A stretch of DNA of 64,000 bases from a virus. Below are positions 52,940 to 61,520 of the stretch, piece after piece. Both the position numbers and the translations under genes were made by a program. The stretch's first letter is position 1, and the number at the start of each line of letters is the position of its first letter. Under the pieces are notes generated by a model that saw only the letters and a list, made by a program, of their open reading frames with translations, had not been told where the DNA came from and ran no database searches. The stretch lies in the IMG/VR virus record IMGVR_UViG_3300042907_001518, positions 36,502-100,501 of that record; one strand, given 5' to 3'.

Positions 52940-53251
52940 ATGCCATACATTAAAGAAGAAGATAGAGAAGAACTAGACGCTGCTATAGACCAAATGATCA
53001 AATCTATTAGAGATATTCATCATTCATTGAATAATCCCCACGATTTTAGTATTTATTTGGGTAGAATAAATTATTCTTTTTCTCGCATATTAGGCGGTCT
53101 AATAAACGAGCCATCCTATAATAAGATTGCTATGGTTACTGGTGTATTAGAAAATATAAAGCAAGAATTTTATCGTCGCATAGCATCACAATATGAAGAT
53201 AAGAAAATTCTTGAAAATGGAGATATCATAGAATATAAAACAATCAAGTAG
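52940..53251 (+). CDS. DUF6899-like phage protein, 103 aa
   Basis: PYIKEEDREELDAAIDQM and GVLENIKQEFYRRIASQYED, ENGDI: matches a common phage/bacterial small family (PYI...R..ld..i...GvLe..K.EFYRR...pYEd.K..eNGDv). Role unknown. Abuts the kinase-like gene. Confidence 0.8.
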   Translation: MPYIKEEDREELDAAIDQMIKSIRDIHHSLNNPHDFSIYLGRINYSFSRILGGLINEPSYNKIAMVTGVLENIKQEFYRRIASQYEDKKILENGDIIEYKTIK

Positions 53252-53260
53252 GAGATTGAT

Positions 53261-53578
53261 ATGTCACGCGATTTTGATGATATTGCAAAAAATATAGTGA
53301 AACAAAACAAAGAAATTCATAATATAGAAAATAATATCTCAAAAGACATAGATAATCTTCACAAAAGCATTAAAAAAATTGAAACGAAAATTAATGCTAT
53401 GGACGAAACTTTGATAAAGTTATTTGAGATTATGAATAATATTACTATCTTTTTAGAGGACGCTGAAGAATCAGAGCCAGAATTGGATGATGAGGAAGAT
53501 TGGACTCCATATGATGAGCGTAATTTTTCTTATGAGGATGATAGCGATGAGGATTACGAAGATTATGAGAATAACTAA
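53261..53578 (+). CDS. Coiled-coil protein with acidic tail, 105 aa
   Basis: NIVKQNKEIHNIENNISKDI and KSIKKIETKINAMDE are heptad-rich; the last 35 residues are mostly Asp/Glu/Tyr. Stop overlaps the next ATG. Confidence 0.65.
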   Translation: MSRDFDDIAKNIVKQNKEIHNIENNISKDIDNLHKSIKKIETKINAMDETLIKLFEIMNNITIFLEDAEESEPELDDEEDWTPYDERNFSYEDDSDEDYEDYENN

Positions 53579-53820
53579 TGGCTAGTCTAGCACTAATTGT
53601 TGGAATAATATTTTTAATTGTTGTTTTGAGCGGGCCTATACTCTATATTATAGCCAAAATAAATATTCTACCATATTTTATTATTGATATATTAGCAGTA
53701 ATTGTAATAGGCTTGGGTTTATGGTGGGCATTTATTATTCCCACATTTATTAGATTTTTGGGTTTGCTTACAGCATTGTTAGGATGGAAAGCGATGATGC
53801 TCTCAAGAAAGGATGCTTGA
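53578..53820 (+). CDS. Membrane protein, 80 aa
   Basis: Three hydrophobic segments (LALIVGIIFLIVVLSG; FIIDILAVIVIGLGLWW; FLGLLTALLGW). TAATG-coupled. Lying just upstream of rIIA/rIIB, a holin-like or membrane role is possible but unproven. Confidence 0.65.
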   Translation: MASLALIVGIIFLIVVLSGPILYIIAKINILPYFIIDILAVIVIGLGLWWAFIIPTFIRFLGLLTALLGWKAMMLSRKDA

Positions 53821-53844
53821 CAAGCCGATACAGTATGGTATGAT
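53817..53844 (+). promoter_or_regulatory. Promoter of rIIA
   Basis: -35 TTGACA overlaps the upstream stop; 16-nt spacer with GCCGATA; -10 TATGAT; 48 bp before rIIA. Confidence 0.8.
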
Positions 53845-53891
53845 GCTGAGACAGGAACGACGGTAACACACAGGAAACATTGGAGTTAATT

Positions 53892-56567
53892 ATGAAGTTG
53901 GCAGATCGCACAGTCGAAGTTCATAGTGCTGGTATTAGTAGTGCTAATCAGTTCACTATTGCTCAGACTAGTAAAATGTTTAAGATTTTGTCGGACTCTC
54001 TTTATTCCGACAAGGTAATGGCAGCGATTCGTGAACTGTCTACCAATGCGTATGATAGTCACATCTCTGCTGGCAATAAGAATCCTTTTAAGGTGACTTT
54101 GCCTACTGCTGCCAATCCCACCTTTATGGTTAGGGATTATGGCACTGGTCTTAGTCAGCATAATATGGAGGACTTGTACACAACCTATGGAGCATCCAAC
54201 AAGAATGATAGCAACGATTTTGTTGGTTGTCTTGGTCTAGGTTCAAAGAGTCCGTTCGCCTATACTAAGAGTTTTACCACAGCATCTTATTATAATGGTA
54301 AGAAACACACCTACATTGCAGCAATTGATGAGAGCGGTGTTCCTACTCTGAATCTTTTTAATACTTCAGATACGTCTGAGCCTAATGGTCTTGAGATTAG
54401 TTTTGCTGTTAAGCAGCACGACTTCCAAGAGTTTAGCGATAAGGCTAAGAGAATCTTCCATTACTTTCGTATGAAGCCCATCATCGAAGGTGGCATCGGG
54501 AGCGGCCTAAAGGATCATAAATATAGTAATACCAACATTATTATTAGTGGTCAGGGCTGGAGGGTATGCAGACTCAATACAGATAACCAGTATTATCCTA
54601 ATAATTATCACAGAATCGATAGTGGTATTGTGGCTATCATGGGTAATATCGCATACCCTGTTCAAGCCGCCCAGATTGTTGGTCAAGAAAAAGAAGAGAC
54701 TCCCGACCATATTCAGAAATGGAATAGGGCTTTCCAAAAAGCCGATATTGATTCTTGGAAGAGTTTCGTTAGCGAAATCATTAACTCCGGTCTTTATCTG
54801 GAGCTTGATTTTGGTATCGGTGAACTTGAAATGGATGTTTCCAGAGAAGGTTTGCAGTATACCAAGGACGTTATTAAGTCTCTGCGTAAAAAGACCCAAG
54901 AAATTTATATGGAGATGAAGGAAGAATTCTCCAAGAAAATTCAAGCATCTAAGAATAAAGTAGAAGCAATTACTTCATATTATACTATGAACGAACTTGC
55001 TGGTGGCTGGGGAGTTGGTGCGTCTTGGACTGATGCAAAAGGCAAGGATCATCCTATTAACTCTGGCAATGACTTGGAATATAAAATTCCGGCTGGCAAG
55101 AGTCTGTACGTTTTTAATTATAAAACCGCAGGGTATCGTTCTCGTCGCATGGTTGCTCTGACAGATAAGATTCATCATGAGACTCTTACTGGTAAAGGTT
55201 CCTATTATTGGAATAATGCCAAAAAGAGAGGACAGATGACATTCTTTGTGTGCGATGTAAAGGGAGAAGAAAGTGCCAAGAAAATTGTCACAAAGTATTG
55301 CAATACCAACGATTGCTTTGCTTATCTCTTGATTGATACTAAGGATTATACTCAAAGTGGTGAAGGTTTTGATAAACTAATCGAAGATATTGGGGCTGAA
55401 AATCTACTGAAGGTTTCAGACTACAAACATCTAACCCAAAGTTCTGGCCCAAGAAAGACTTCTGCTAGAAACTCTAATGGTAGTGTCAGCGACCAAGATG
55501 TGTTTTATATTCATGGATCGACTAAGGATAGTGGTAGTATTAGTAATCCATATAATGATGCTGTTCATCTCAAAACTTTGACACAAGATCAACTGGATGG
55601 TTTTCTTAACGAAGACGAAATAGTCTATGTGCCAATGCTAAGGTATGCTTCTGTTATTGATGATAATGAATATCCATCTATCGAGAATATCTCCTCGTTG
55701 ATCAAGGACGAGCATCTGAAACTAATAGTCAAAGATCTTTTGGGATCCAGTAAGATCTATGCTATTAAAACAGCGTTCGTATCTAAACTTCAAAAGGACG
55801 GATATCCTCTTGTAGACTTTAATACTTTCTTGAAGCGTCAATTAAAGAATGTTGCTAAGAATAAGTTTGAGAATGTCTCTTCTTATAATGCTCTAGTTGA
55901 GTATTCTAAGAAAGACTTCAATAAAGAGGAAGATAATAGAAACGAATACCGTTACTATAATCATGCTACCACAGATAGGCAGTTTTTGTACCACATGCTT
56001 AATATCTTTGGATTAAAGTATGCGGATTTTATCAAGAACGATATTCTGGTGCAAGCACTCGATGATATTATGGTTCTTGAATTTTTTAGCGACACTGTGC
56101 ATAGGGCGGGTTTTGATATCTCTAAGTTTAATCAGTCTGATTATTTTGATCATGTAACTAAACTTCTTGCTAAGATAGGAATTAAGAATATCGACAGCAA
56201 GGATATTCGTAACACGAACGTAGCCTATAACCAATTAGTTTATATGCTAGAAAAGAAGTTGTATATCCAAGGGAATTCCCATGAGTATACAAATTTGATT
56301 AAAACCAAGGTATCAGAAAAGTACCAACTTCCCAAAATTGATACTATTAGAGAAAATATTAAAGCAGAGACAGATAAGAATCCGATGCTAAAATATATTC
56401 TTGGAGTCAGTCAAAATAATGGTAATCTTCGTGAACTAAAAGCACAGAATCCCATTAGCCAGATTGACAACAATAATCACTATAATAGAAGCAAGTCTTG
56501 GTATAATCAAATGAGTGCAGATAATGTCGATCTGTTTAAGATTCAGTTGAGTAGTCTGATAAAGTAG
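53892..56567 (+). CDS. rIIA: RIIA-like GHKL ATPase
   Basis: 891 residues. N-terminal GHKL ATP-binding motifs: MAAIRELSTNAYDSH (N box), VRDYGTGLS (G1), GLGSKSPFAY (G2 lid), GLEISFAVKQHDF. This is the RIIA lineage of T4-type phages, a membrane-associated protein affecting lysis inhibition and exclusion by lambda Rex. Ribosome site GGAG for ATG 53892. Followed by rIIB under its own promoter. Confidence 0.85.
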   Translation: MKLADRTVEVHSAGISSANQFTIAQTSKMFKILSDSLYSDKVMAAIRELSTNAYDSHISAGNKNPFKVTLPTAANPTFMVRDYGTGLSQHNMEDLYTTYGASNKNDSNDFVGCLGLGSKSPFAYTKSFTTASYYNGKKHTYIAAIDESGVPTLNLFNTSDTSEPNGLEISFAVKQHDFQEFSDKAKRIFHYFRMKPIIEGGIGSGLKDHKYSNTNIIISGQGWRVCRLNTDNQYYPNNYHRIDSGIVAIMGNIAYPVQAAQIVGQEKEETPDHIQKWNRAFQKADIDSWKSFVSEIINSGLYLELDFGIGELEMDVSREGLQYTKDVIKSLRKKTQEIYMEMKEEFSKKIQASKNKVEAITSYYTMNELAGGWGVGASWTDAKGKDHPINSGNDLEYKIPAGKSLYVFNYKTAGYRSRRMVALTDKIHHETLTGKGSYYWNNAKKRGQMTFFVCDVKGEESAKKIVTKYCNTNDCFAYLLIDTKDYTQSGEGFDKLIEDIGAENLLKVSDYKHLTQSSGPRKTSARNSNGSVSDQDVFYIHGSTKDSGSISNPYNDAVHLKTLTQDQLDGFLNEDEIVYVPMLRYASVIDDNEYPSIENISSLIKDEHLKLIVKDLLGSSKIYAIKTAFVSKLQKDGYPLVDFNTFLKRQLKNVAKNKFENVSSYNALVEYSKKDFNKEEDNRNEYRYYNHATTDRQFLYHMLNIFGLKYADFIKNDILVQALDDIMVLEFFSDTVHRAGFDISKFNQSDYFDHVTKLLAKIGIKNIDSKDIRNTNVAYNQLVYMLEKKLYIQGNSHEYTNLIKTKVSEKYQLPKIDTIRENIKAETDKNPMLKYILGVSQNNGNLRELKAQNPISQIDNNNHYNRSKSWYNQMSADNVDLFKIQLSSLIK

Positions 56568-56588
56568 TCAGGAATCTCTCAAGACCCC

Positions 56589-56616
56589 TTGACAACTTTG
56601 CCGATTAGTGTAAAAT
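56589..56616 (+). promoter_or_regulatory. Promoter of rIIB
   Basis: -35 TTGACA, 16-nt spacer with GCCGATT, -10 TAAAAT; AGGAG before the rIIB start. Confidence 0.8.
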
Positions 56617-56663
56617 GATGGTATCACAGGTTTCGTAACTATAAAGTATTAGGAGTTTGGATT

Positions 56664-57527
56664 ATGGCTGTTCCATTTATGTTTGTGGATGGTAATTTGA
56701 CGCTGGTTCTTAATAATCAGAGTTATCAGGTGTTGCCAGATCATATTAACTATAAGTTAATTCTGGCAAATCTTCCTACTGCTACGGCAGAGGAACTGTT
56801 GGAAATCGTTGATGTTCAAAAGGCTGTTGCTTCTTTTAGCGATGGTCTTGTTGAGATCAAGAACGGACAGGTTCTTTATGAGGGAGAGGAGGTTCATGGT
56901 AGTATCAGTAAGCGTATTCTGGAGTTTATGAGCAAGGGTCTACCTTTTCAGCCCCTAGTTAATTTCCTGAATAATCTTATGGATAATCCTAGTATGCAAA
57001 GTCAAAAGGAACTCTATGATTTCCTTGAGCATGAGCATCTGCCTATTACTGAGGATGGTCATTTCCTTGCTTATAAGGCAGTCAGGAGCGATTTTAAGGA
57101 TAAGTATCGTGGAGTATTTGATAACGGCGTTGGTCAGATTGTTAAGATGCAACGTGCCAAGGTTGATGATGATCGTGCCAGAGGTTGCTCTGACGGACTT
57201 CATGCTGGTGCATTGAATTATGTTGCTGGTTATGGTTCTTTAGAATCTGGTGATCGTATCGTGATTGTCAAGATTAATCCTCGTGATGTTGTTAGTGTTC
57301 CAAGCGATTGTAATTGTGAGAAACTTCGCACTTGCCAATATGAAGTTGTTGGAGAGTATCAAGGCGAACTTCTCAAGCCTCTTTATGCGGCAACCTTTAG
57401 CGAGGATGACTATGCTGATGAAGAAGATGAGCATAAAAATGATTATAATTGGGCTTGGAATGACGACGAAGAAGATCTAGATGAAGGTTATTATGCTGAT
57501 GAGGAAGATTACGACGATCAGTATTGA
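56664..57527 (+). CDS. rIIB: RIIB-like protein
   Basis: 287 residues. FMFVDGNLTLVLNNQSYQVL start, then a central FLEHEHLPITEDGHFLAYKA and GDRIVIVKINPRDVVSVPSD with CNCEKLRTCQYEVVG; matches RIIB proteins that always accompany rIIA. The C-terminal ~40 residues are an Asp/Glu/Tyr tail. Works with RIIA at the membrane. Confidence 0.8.
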   Translation: MAVPFMFVDGNLTLVLNNQSYQVLPDHINYKLILANLPTATAEELLEIVDVQKAVASFSDGLVEIKNGQVLYEGEEVHGSISKRILEFMSKGLPFQPLVNFLNNLMDNPSMQSQKELYDFLEHEHLPITEDGHFLAYKAVRSDFKDKYRGVFDNGVGQIVKMQRAKVDDDRARGCSDGLHAGALNYVAGYGSLESGDRIVIVKINPRDVVSVPSDCNCEKLRTCQYEVVGEYQGELLKPLYAATFSEDDYADEEDEHKNDYNWAWNDDEEDLDEGYYADEEDYDDQY

Positions 57528-57536
57528 TAGTAAAAA

Positions 57537-57622
57537 GAAAGTGGAGTCTGGCGACTAAAATAATAGCCTCTGGTTGGGAAACTCGACAAACGCTATGTGA
57601 GAAGGTTCGATTCCTTCCCACC
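57537..57622 (+). tRNA. Degenerate tRNA-like sequence
   Basis: GAAGG-TTCGATT-CCTTC is a good T-arm and AAAGTGG could pair with CCACCTT with one mismatch. GTTG/CGAC encloses GGAAACT, but no normal anticodon loop (T33) exists. Probably a decayed tRNA between rIIB and the next gene. Confidence 0.3.
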
Positions 57623-57639
57623 TTTTTAAAGGATAAATA

Positions 57640-58038
57640 ATGCACGAAGATTATGAAGATGAAGGCTATGACGATGATGAGTATGATTATGATCATCCAT
57701 CACTAAGTCCTTATTATTTTAAATTTGATGTGTCTGCTGATAGTCCGTTATCAAAATGGTTAACTGATATGTTTATAGACTGGACACCATCTATTCCGTT
57801 AAATATAAGTGGCTTTCCTGTGTTTAGTGTTCCTGTGAATAGTTGGAATCCCAATGCTGGTAAGGGTAAAACCTTCCAGTATTTGGGATCCAATTATAGT
57901 GGTGAACCAATATGGAAAAGTAAATATTTTATCCATGATAAACTACAATCAGAGTATATTCATCATTTAAGTAGTCATGCTATATATTTTATAAAACAAC
58001 CATCGTATTATAAATCTTTATATGAAATTCTGAACTAG
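57640..58038 (+). CDS. Hypothetical protein, 132 aa
   Basis: Acidic N-terminus (EDYEDEGYDDDEYDYDH) then SPLSKWLTDMFIDWTPSIPL and KTFQYLGSNYSGEPIWKS. Aromatic-rich soluble domain; not recognised. AAAGGATAAATA upstream. Confidence 0.65.
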   Translation: MHEDYEDEGYDDDEYDYDHPSLSPYYFKFDVSADSPLSKWLTDMFIDWTPSIPLNISGFPVFSVPVNSWNPNAGKGKTFQYLGSNYSGEPIWKSKYFIHDKLQSEYIHHLSSHAIYFIKQPSYYKSLYEILN

Positions 58039-58048
58039 AAAAACATTA

Positions 58049-58477
58049 ATGAATAATCCATGGTATGAAATAAATAATATTGAAGAATTTGTTAATGCCT
58101 CTAGAGCATTAATCTTTAATAGTTTTGGTAAAAATCTAGATGGTTCTGATCAAGATTCTCTTGATAGTCTAATAGACTTCTCTCAACCAGCAGACAAAGA
58201 AGAATTAGATAAATCACTGTCATACGATGAATCTGCCACTATAGCAAAAGCAGTTTTTACTCTTGATCAAGATAAATACTTTGGAAGTGATAAAGATTTT
58301 ATGAAATTTTTAGAACTTCTAAACGACAGACTAGTTAGTAATATTCTAAATAACTTGGCAAACATGGGTCTAGTAGAATCAGCATATGACAGTGATTCAA
58401 ATGACTTTATTTTTTGGATAAAAGATGAACACAAAGAAGATATCAAAAAATTTATTGAAAATCCAGAAACCGATTGA
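58049..58477 (+). CDS. Helical acidic protein, 142 aa
   Basis: WYEINNIEEFVNASRALIFN, SLIDFSQPADKEELDKSLS, SNILNNLANMGLVESAYD, NDFIFWIKDE. C-terminal part related to 45,131. Overlaps the next gene by 53 bp. Confidence 0.65.
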   Translation: MNNPWYEINNIEEFVNASRALIFNSFGKNLDGSDQDSLDSLIDFSQPADKEELDKSLSYDESATIAKAVFTLDQDKYFGSDKDFMKFLELLNDRLVSNILNNLANMGLVESAYDSDSNDFIFWIKDEHKEDIKKFIENPETD

Positions 58478-58820
58478 GTACGATATTCATCTTAAATATA
58501 GATGTAAAAAATGTGCTCAAGATCATTGGTTATCCTTAAATGAGGCGTCTACTAAGAATTTTAAAGTAGTCTGCTACTGTGGTAAAGTATTTGGTGTTAG
58601 GCTAGTAAAAGGCTTTAAACTAAAATACGAGCCACACATAAATAAAAAGATCACTAAGATTCCAGTTGATCTACTAGACAAGTCTGTTAAATTACTGGTT
58701 GGTTACGGATTTACCAACACAGAAGCAAATGATTTAATACAGACTTCTTATATGAAAAATCCTAATGATGATTTTGCGTCTTTGGTTAAACAAACTTTGG
58801 CATCAATGAGGAATGAATAA
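58425..58820 (+). CDS. Zinc-ribbon protein with RuvA-C-like end
   Basis: 131 residues. YRCKKCAQDHWLSL and CYCGKVFGV form a zinc ribbon; the last ~50 residues (LLDKSVKLLVGYGFTNTEAN, then LIQTSY and ASLVKQTLASM) read like RuvA domain III, the UBA-like part that binds RuvB. Stop overlaps RuvB start. This suggests a phage-specific RuvB adaptor; inference from sequence pattern and neighbour. Confidence 0.6.
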   Translation: MNTKKISKNLLKIQKPIEYDIHLKYRCKKCAQDHWLSLNEASTKNFKVVCYCGKVFGVRLVKGFKLKYEPHINKKITKIPVDLLDKSVKLLVGYGFTNTEANDLIQTSYMKNPNDDFASLVKQTLASMRNE

Positions 58821-59719
58821 TGGCAACTAATATTATGCGACCGACAACTTTTGAGGATGTTATAGGCCAACAAGATGTTATATCACGACTCCGTATTGTG
58901 GTGAGAGGCTGTTTAAACTCACAGGGGGTGATGCCTCATGTTTTAATAGATGGGCCACCGGGGCTTGGTAAAACAACCATAGCGGGTGCTATAGCCAGTG
59001 AGTTGAACACCAACCTATACACTGTGAACGCGGCAAACATTAGAAGTATCAAGAATATTCTACCATACCTTATGGGTATAGAAGCAAAATCTGTATTATT
59101 TATAGATGAAATCCATAGACTTCCTAAGATAGTAGAAGAATTCTTATATCCAGTAATGGAAGATTTTACTCTAAATATTACTTTAGATACTAAACCAGAA
59201 ACTATTGATCTACCAATGTTCACTATTATTGGTGCTACAACTAGTGGTGGTAGCCTAAGTCAGCCATTTTATGATCGTTTCACAATAAAAGAACATCTTT
59301 CTTTTTATACCCCGGATGAGTTAGCCAAACTAGCCGGATCGAACGCAAATAAACTCGGACTAATTATTGAGAAGTCTGACCTACTAGAAATAGCCAAAAG
59401 AAGCAAAGGCACACCAAGAATTTTAAACGCTAGATTACAGTGGTATAAAAATTATACAGCATTTTATGAGAATAAGAAGATAGATATTGATGAAATATTT
59501 AACAGTCAGGGTATTGATAGTAGAGGACTGGATACTTATGATAGATTATATTTGGATGTATTACAAAAATCTAGAGGTAATGCTTTGGGACTAAAAAGTA
59601 TATCTTCTATGACTGGTATCGCAATCGAAACCATAGAAAATAGTATAGAACCATATCTAATCAGAGAAAAATTTGTCATTAGAACACCAAAAGGTCGAGT
59701 AATAGGAAACAAAAAATGA
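58820..59719 (+). CDS. ruvB: RuvB-like Holliday junction branch-migration ATPase
   Basis: 299 residues. RPTTFEDVIGQ start, Walker A GPPGLGKTT (45-53), Walker B FIDEIHRL (94-101), sensor 1 GATTSGGSLSQPFYDRF with arginine finger, GTPRILNARL (sensor 2) and a C-terminal winged helix (LGLKSISSMTGIAIETIEN). Drives branch migration. No full RuvA or RuvC seen here, but the upstream gene has a RuvA-C-like end. Confidence 0.9.
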   Translation: MATNIMRPTTFEDVIGQQDVISRLRIVVRGCLNSQGVMPHVLIDGPPGLGKTTIAGAIASELNTNLYTVNAANIRSIKNILPYLMGIEAKSVLFIDEIHRLPKIVEEFLYPVMEDFTLNITLDTKPETIDLPMFTIIGATTSGGSLSQPFYDRFTIKEHLSFYTPDELAKLAGSNANKLGLIIEKSDLLEIAKRSKGTPRILNARLQWYKNYTAFYENKKIDIDEIFNSQGIDSRGLDTYDRLYLDVLQKSRGNALGLKSISSMTGIAIETIENSIEPYLIREKFVIRTPKGRVIGNKK

Positions 59720-60096
59720 AATTCATATTATCCTCTATATTTGCGTTACTACTATCATCAACTATTTTTGCTGCTGAACCACCCATTTTTGTAAATGATA
59801 TGGTCGATGCTTTAGCGTTGTCAGAAAATACTAATAAACAAATATTAGTAGTATTTACCGCGGATTGGTGCAAACAATGTCAAATTATGAAAAAAGATAT
59901 CGCAGATAATCCAGATACGGTTTCTGATACTATTGTTTGCTATTTAAATATTGATTTCAATCAGGGTCTGGCAAAAGAATATGATATAAAATTTATTCCA
60001 GACTATTGTATTCTAAGAAAGAAAATTCAAATTAGAAGACAGGGTGGATATACTACACGAGCAAAATTCATTAAATGGTTTCAAGATGACAAATAG
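59716..60096 (+). CDS. Exported thioredoxin-like protein
   Basis: 126 residues. Signal peptide FILSSIFALLLSSTIFAAEP, then LVVFTADWCKQCQIMK with CxxC (Cys52, Cys55) and a FIPDYC cis-proline site. Periplasmic or exported disulfide reductase/isomerase. ATGA-coupled to RuvB. Confidence 0.85.
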   Translation: MKFILSSIFALLLSSTIFAAEPPIFVNDMVDALALSENTNKQILVVFTADWCKQCQIMKKDIADNPDTVSDTIVCYLNIDFNQGLAKEYDIKFIPDYCILRKKIQIRRQGGYTTRAKFIKWFQDDK

Positions 60097-60382
60097 TATA
60101 ATTATTATCCTGATACTTTTAATTCTAAATTTTTTCTCTTTTATTCTAGGTTTGCTTTGTGGTAGAATTTTTATGTCTTCAAAAGCCACTCATGATACAG
60201 AATCTTTTTTTAAGCAACAAAACAAGAAAGAAAAACATACTATATCTATTGATGATACAAAATATGTTGTGGATATTAATACAGATAATTTAGAGAAAAA
60301 ATACGATAAGTTGGGAGATACCAAACAATCCACAGAACAAATATCCTCATCAATAAACAAACTCAAGAATCTCAAAAAATAG
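60086..60382 (+). CDS. Membrane-anchored protein, 98 aa
   Basis: N-terminal transmembrane helix (IIIILILLILNFFSFILGLL) with CG-R after it, then a polar, Lys/Ser-rich region that faces cytoplasm or periplasm. Overlaps the thioredoxin gene by 11 bp. Not recognised. Confidence 0.65.
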   Translation: MTNSIIIILILLILNFFSFILGLLCGRIFMSSKATHDTESFFKQQNKKEKHTISIDDTKYVVDINTDNLEKKYDKLGDTKQSTEQISSSINKLKNLKK

Positions 60383-60433
60383 GCTATTTATGGTGTAATT
60401 ATAGTTATACCAATATTTAGAAAGGCCGAAATT

Positions 60434-61438
60434 ATGTCAAAAGGTTTAGATGTCGGAACAAGTTTTATAGTATTGTCAACAGATAAATCCGATGGCACTG
60501 TTGAATATAAAGATTTTAGAGATGCTTTTTATATCATTAAACCAACAACTCCTGTCGCTACAAAAATGATAGAGAAAGGATTATCTGGTAAAACTTTTAT
60601 TAAAGATATGGATGGTTCTTTTATTCTATTAGGTAAAGACGCTATTGAAAAAGCCATAGAAAGAAACGATACGGCTAAACGTCCCATGTACAGAGGCGTA
60701 GTATCTGCTAAAGAAAAAGACGCTAAAAGAATTCTAGCCTTTATTCTTAAAGAAGTTGCTGGTCAAGCGTCAGAGGCAAATGAAAAATTAGTATTTTGCG
60801 TTCCAGCACAACCAGTAGATCAAGATGATGATGATTTCGATGTTGGATATCATGAAGATATCGTAAAAACAGTATTAGCAGAATGTGGTTATGATGCCAG
60901 AGCAATTAATGAAGCAGAAGCGCTATGTTATGCTGAACTTGATAATGATGATTATACCGGCATAGCAATTAGTTGTGGTGCTGGTATGACAAATGTTTGT
61001 GTGATGTTAAATGGAGAACCAACAGTAGTCTTTAGCACCACCAAGTCAGGCGATTGGGTTGATCGTATGAGTGCTGTGGCGACCGGAGAAACCGATAGTG
61101 TTGTTCAAGCAGAGAAGGAGGCCGGTGGTTTTAAAGTTGGCGAACCGAACGAAAACCCAGTGCTGTCTGCCGTGTCAGCCTATTATGACCGTCTTATAGA
61201 CTATACTGCTAAACAACTATCTAATGCACTATCTCATCATAAATCGCTTCCAAAATTTAAAAATCCATTAACAATTGTGGTCGCTGGTGGTACTTCTCAA
61301 GCAGACGGATACATAGACCTATTTACTAAAAAATTAACAGAAAATAATTTTCCATTACAAATAAAAGAGGTTAGACACGCAACCGATCCTCTACACGCAG
61401 TTTCTAAAGGATGTCTAATAGCCTCAAAAGTTTTGTAA
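60434..61438 (+). CDS. Actin-like ATPase (ParM/MreB/Hsp70 fold)
   Basis: 334 residues. GLDVGTSFIVLS (phosphate 1), FCVPAQPVD, AISCGAGMTNVCVML (phosphate 2), and TIVVAGGTSQADGYIDLF (adenosine) are in the actin-fold order. Phage actin-like filaments segregate prophage-like DNA or position DNA in cells. No adjacent ParR-like adaptor or iteron array is visible; the double-dyad repeats at 12-26 kb are a speculative partner site. Confidence 0.8.
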   Translation: MSKGLDVGTSFIVLSTDKSDGTVEYKDFRDAFYIIKPTTPVATKMIEKGLSGKTFIKDMDGSFILLGKDAIEKAIERNDTAKRPMYRGVVSAKEKDAKRILAFILKEVAGQASEANEKLVFCVPAQPVDQDDDDFDVGYHEDIVKTVLAECGYDARAINEAEALCYAELDNDDYTGIAISCGAGMTNVCVMLNGEPTVVFSTTKSGDWVDRMSAVATGETDSVVQAEKEAGGFKVGEPNENPVLSAVSAYYDRLIDYTAKQLSNALSHHKSLPKFKNPLTIVVAGGTSQADGYIDLFTKKLTENNFPLQIKEVRHATDPLHAVSKGCLIASKVL

Positions 61439-61520
61439 TACTAAATTAATAGACTGATAAAATTGTTGGACTAATCAATTAGTGTATAAGTAATATACAA
61501 CTATTCGTATTGGAGAGGCT

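Noticed and set aside
53578-53820. Calling the small membrane protein before rIIA a holin
   Set aside because: Three hydrophobic segments fit many small membrane proteins; no endolysin gene is nearby to support it.
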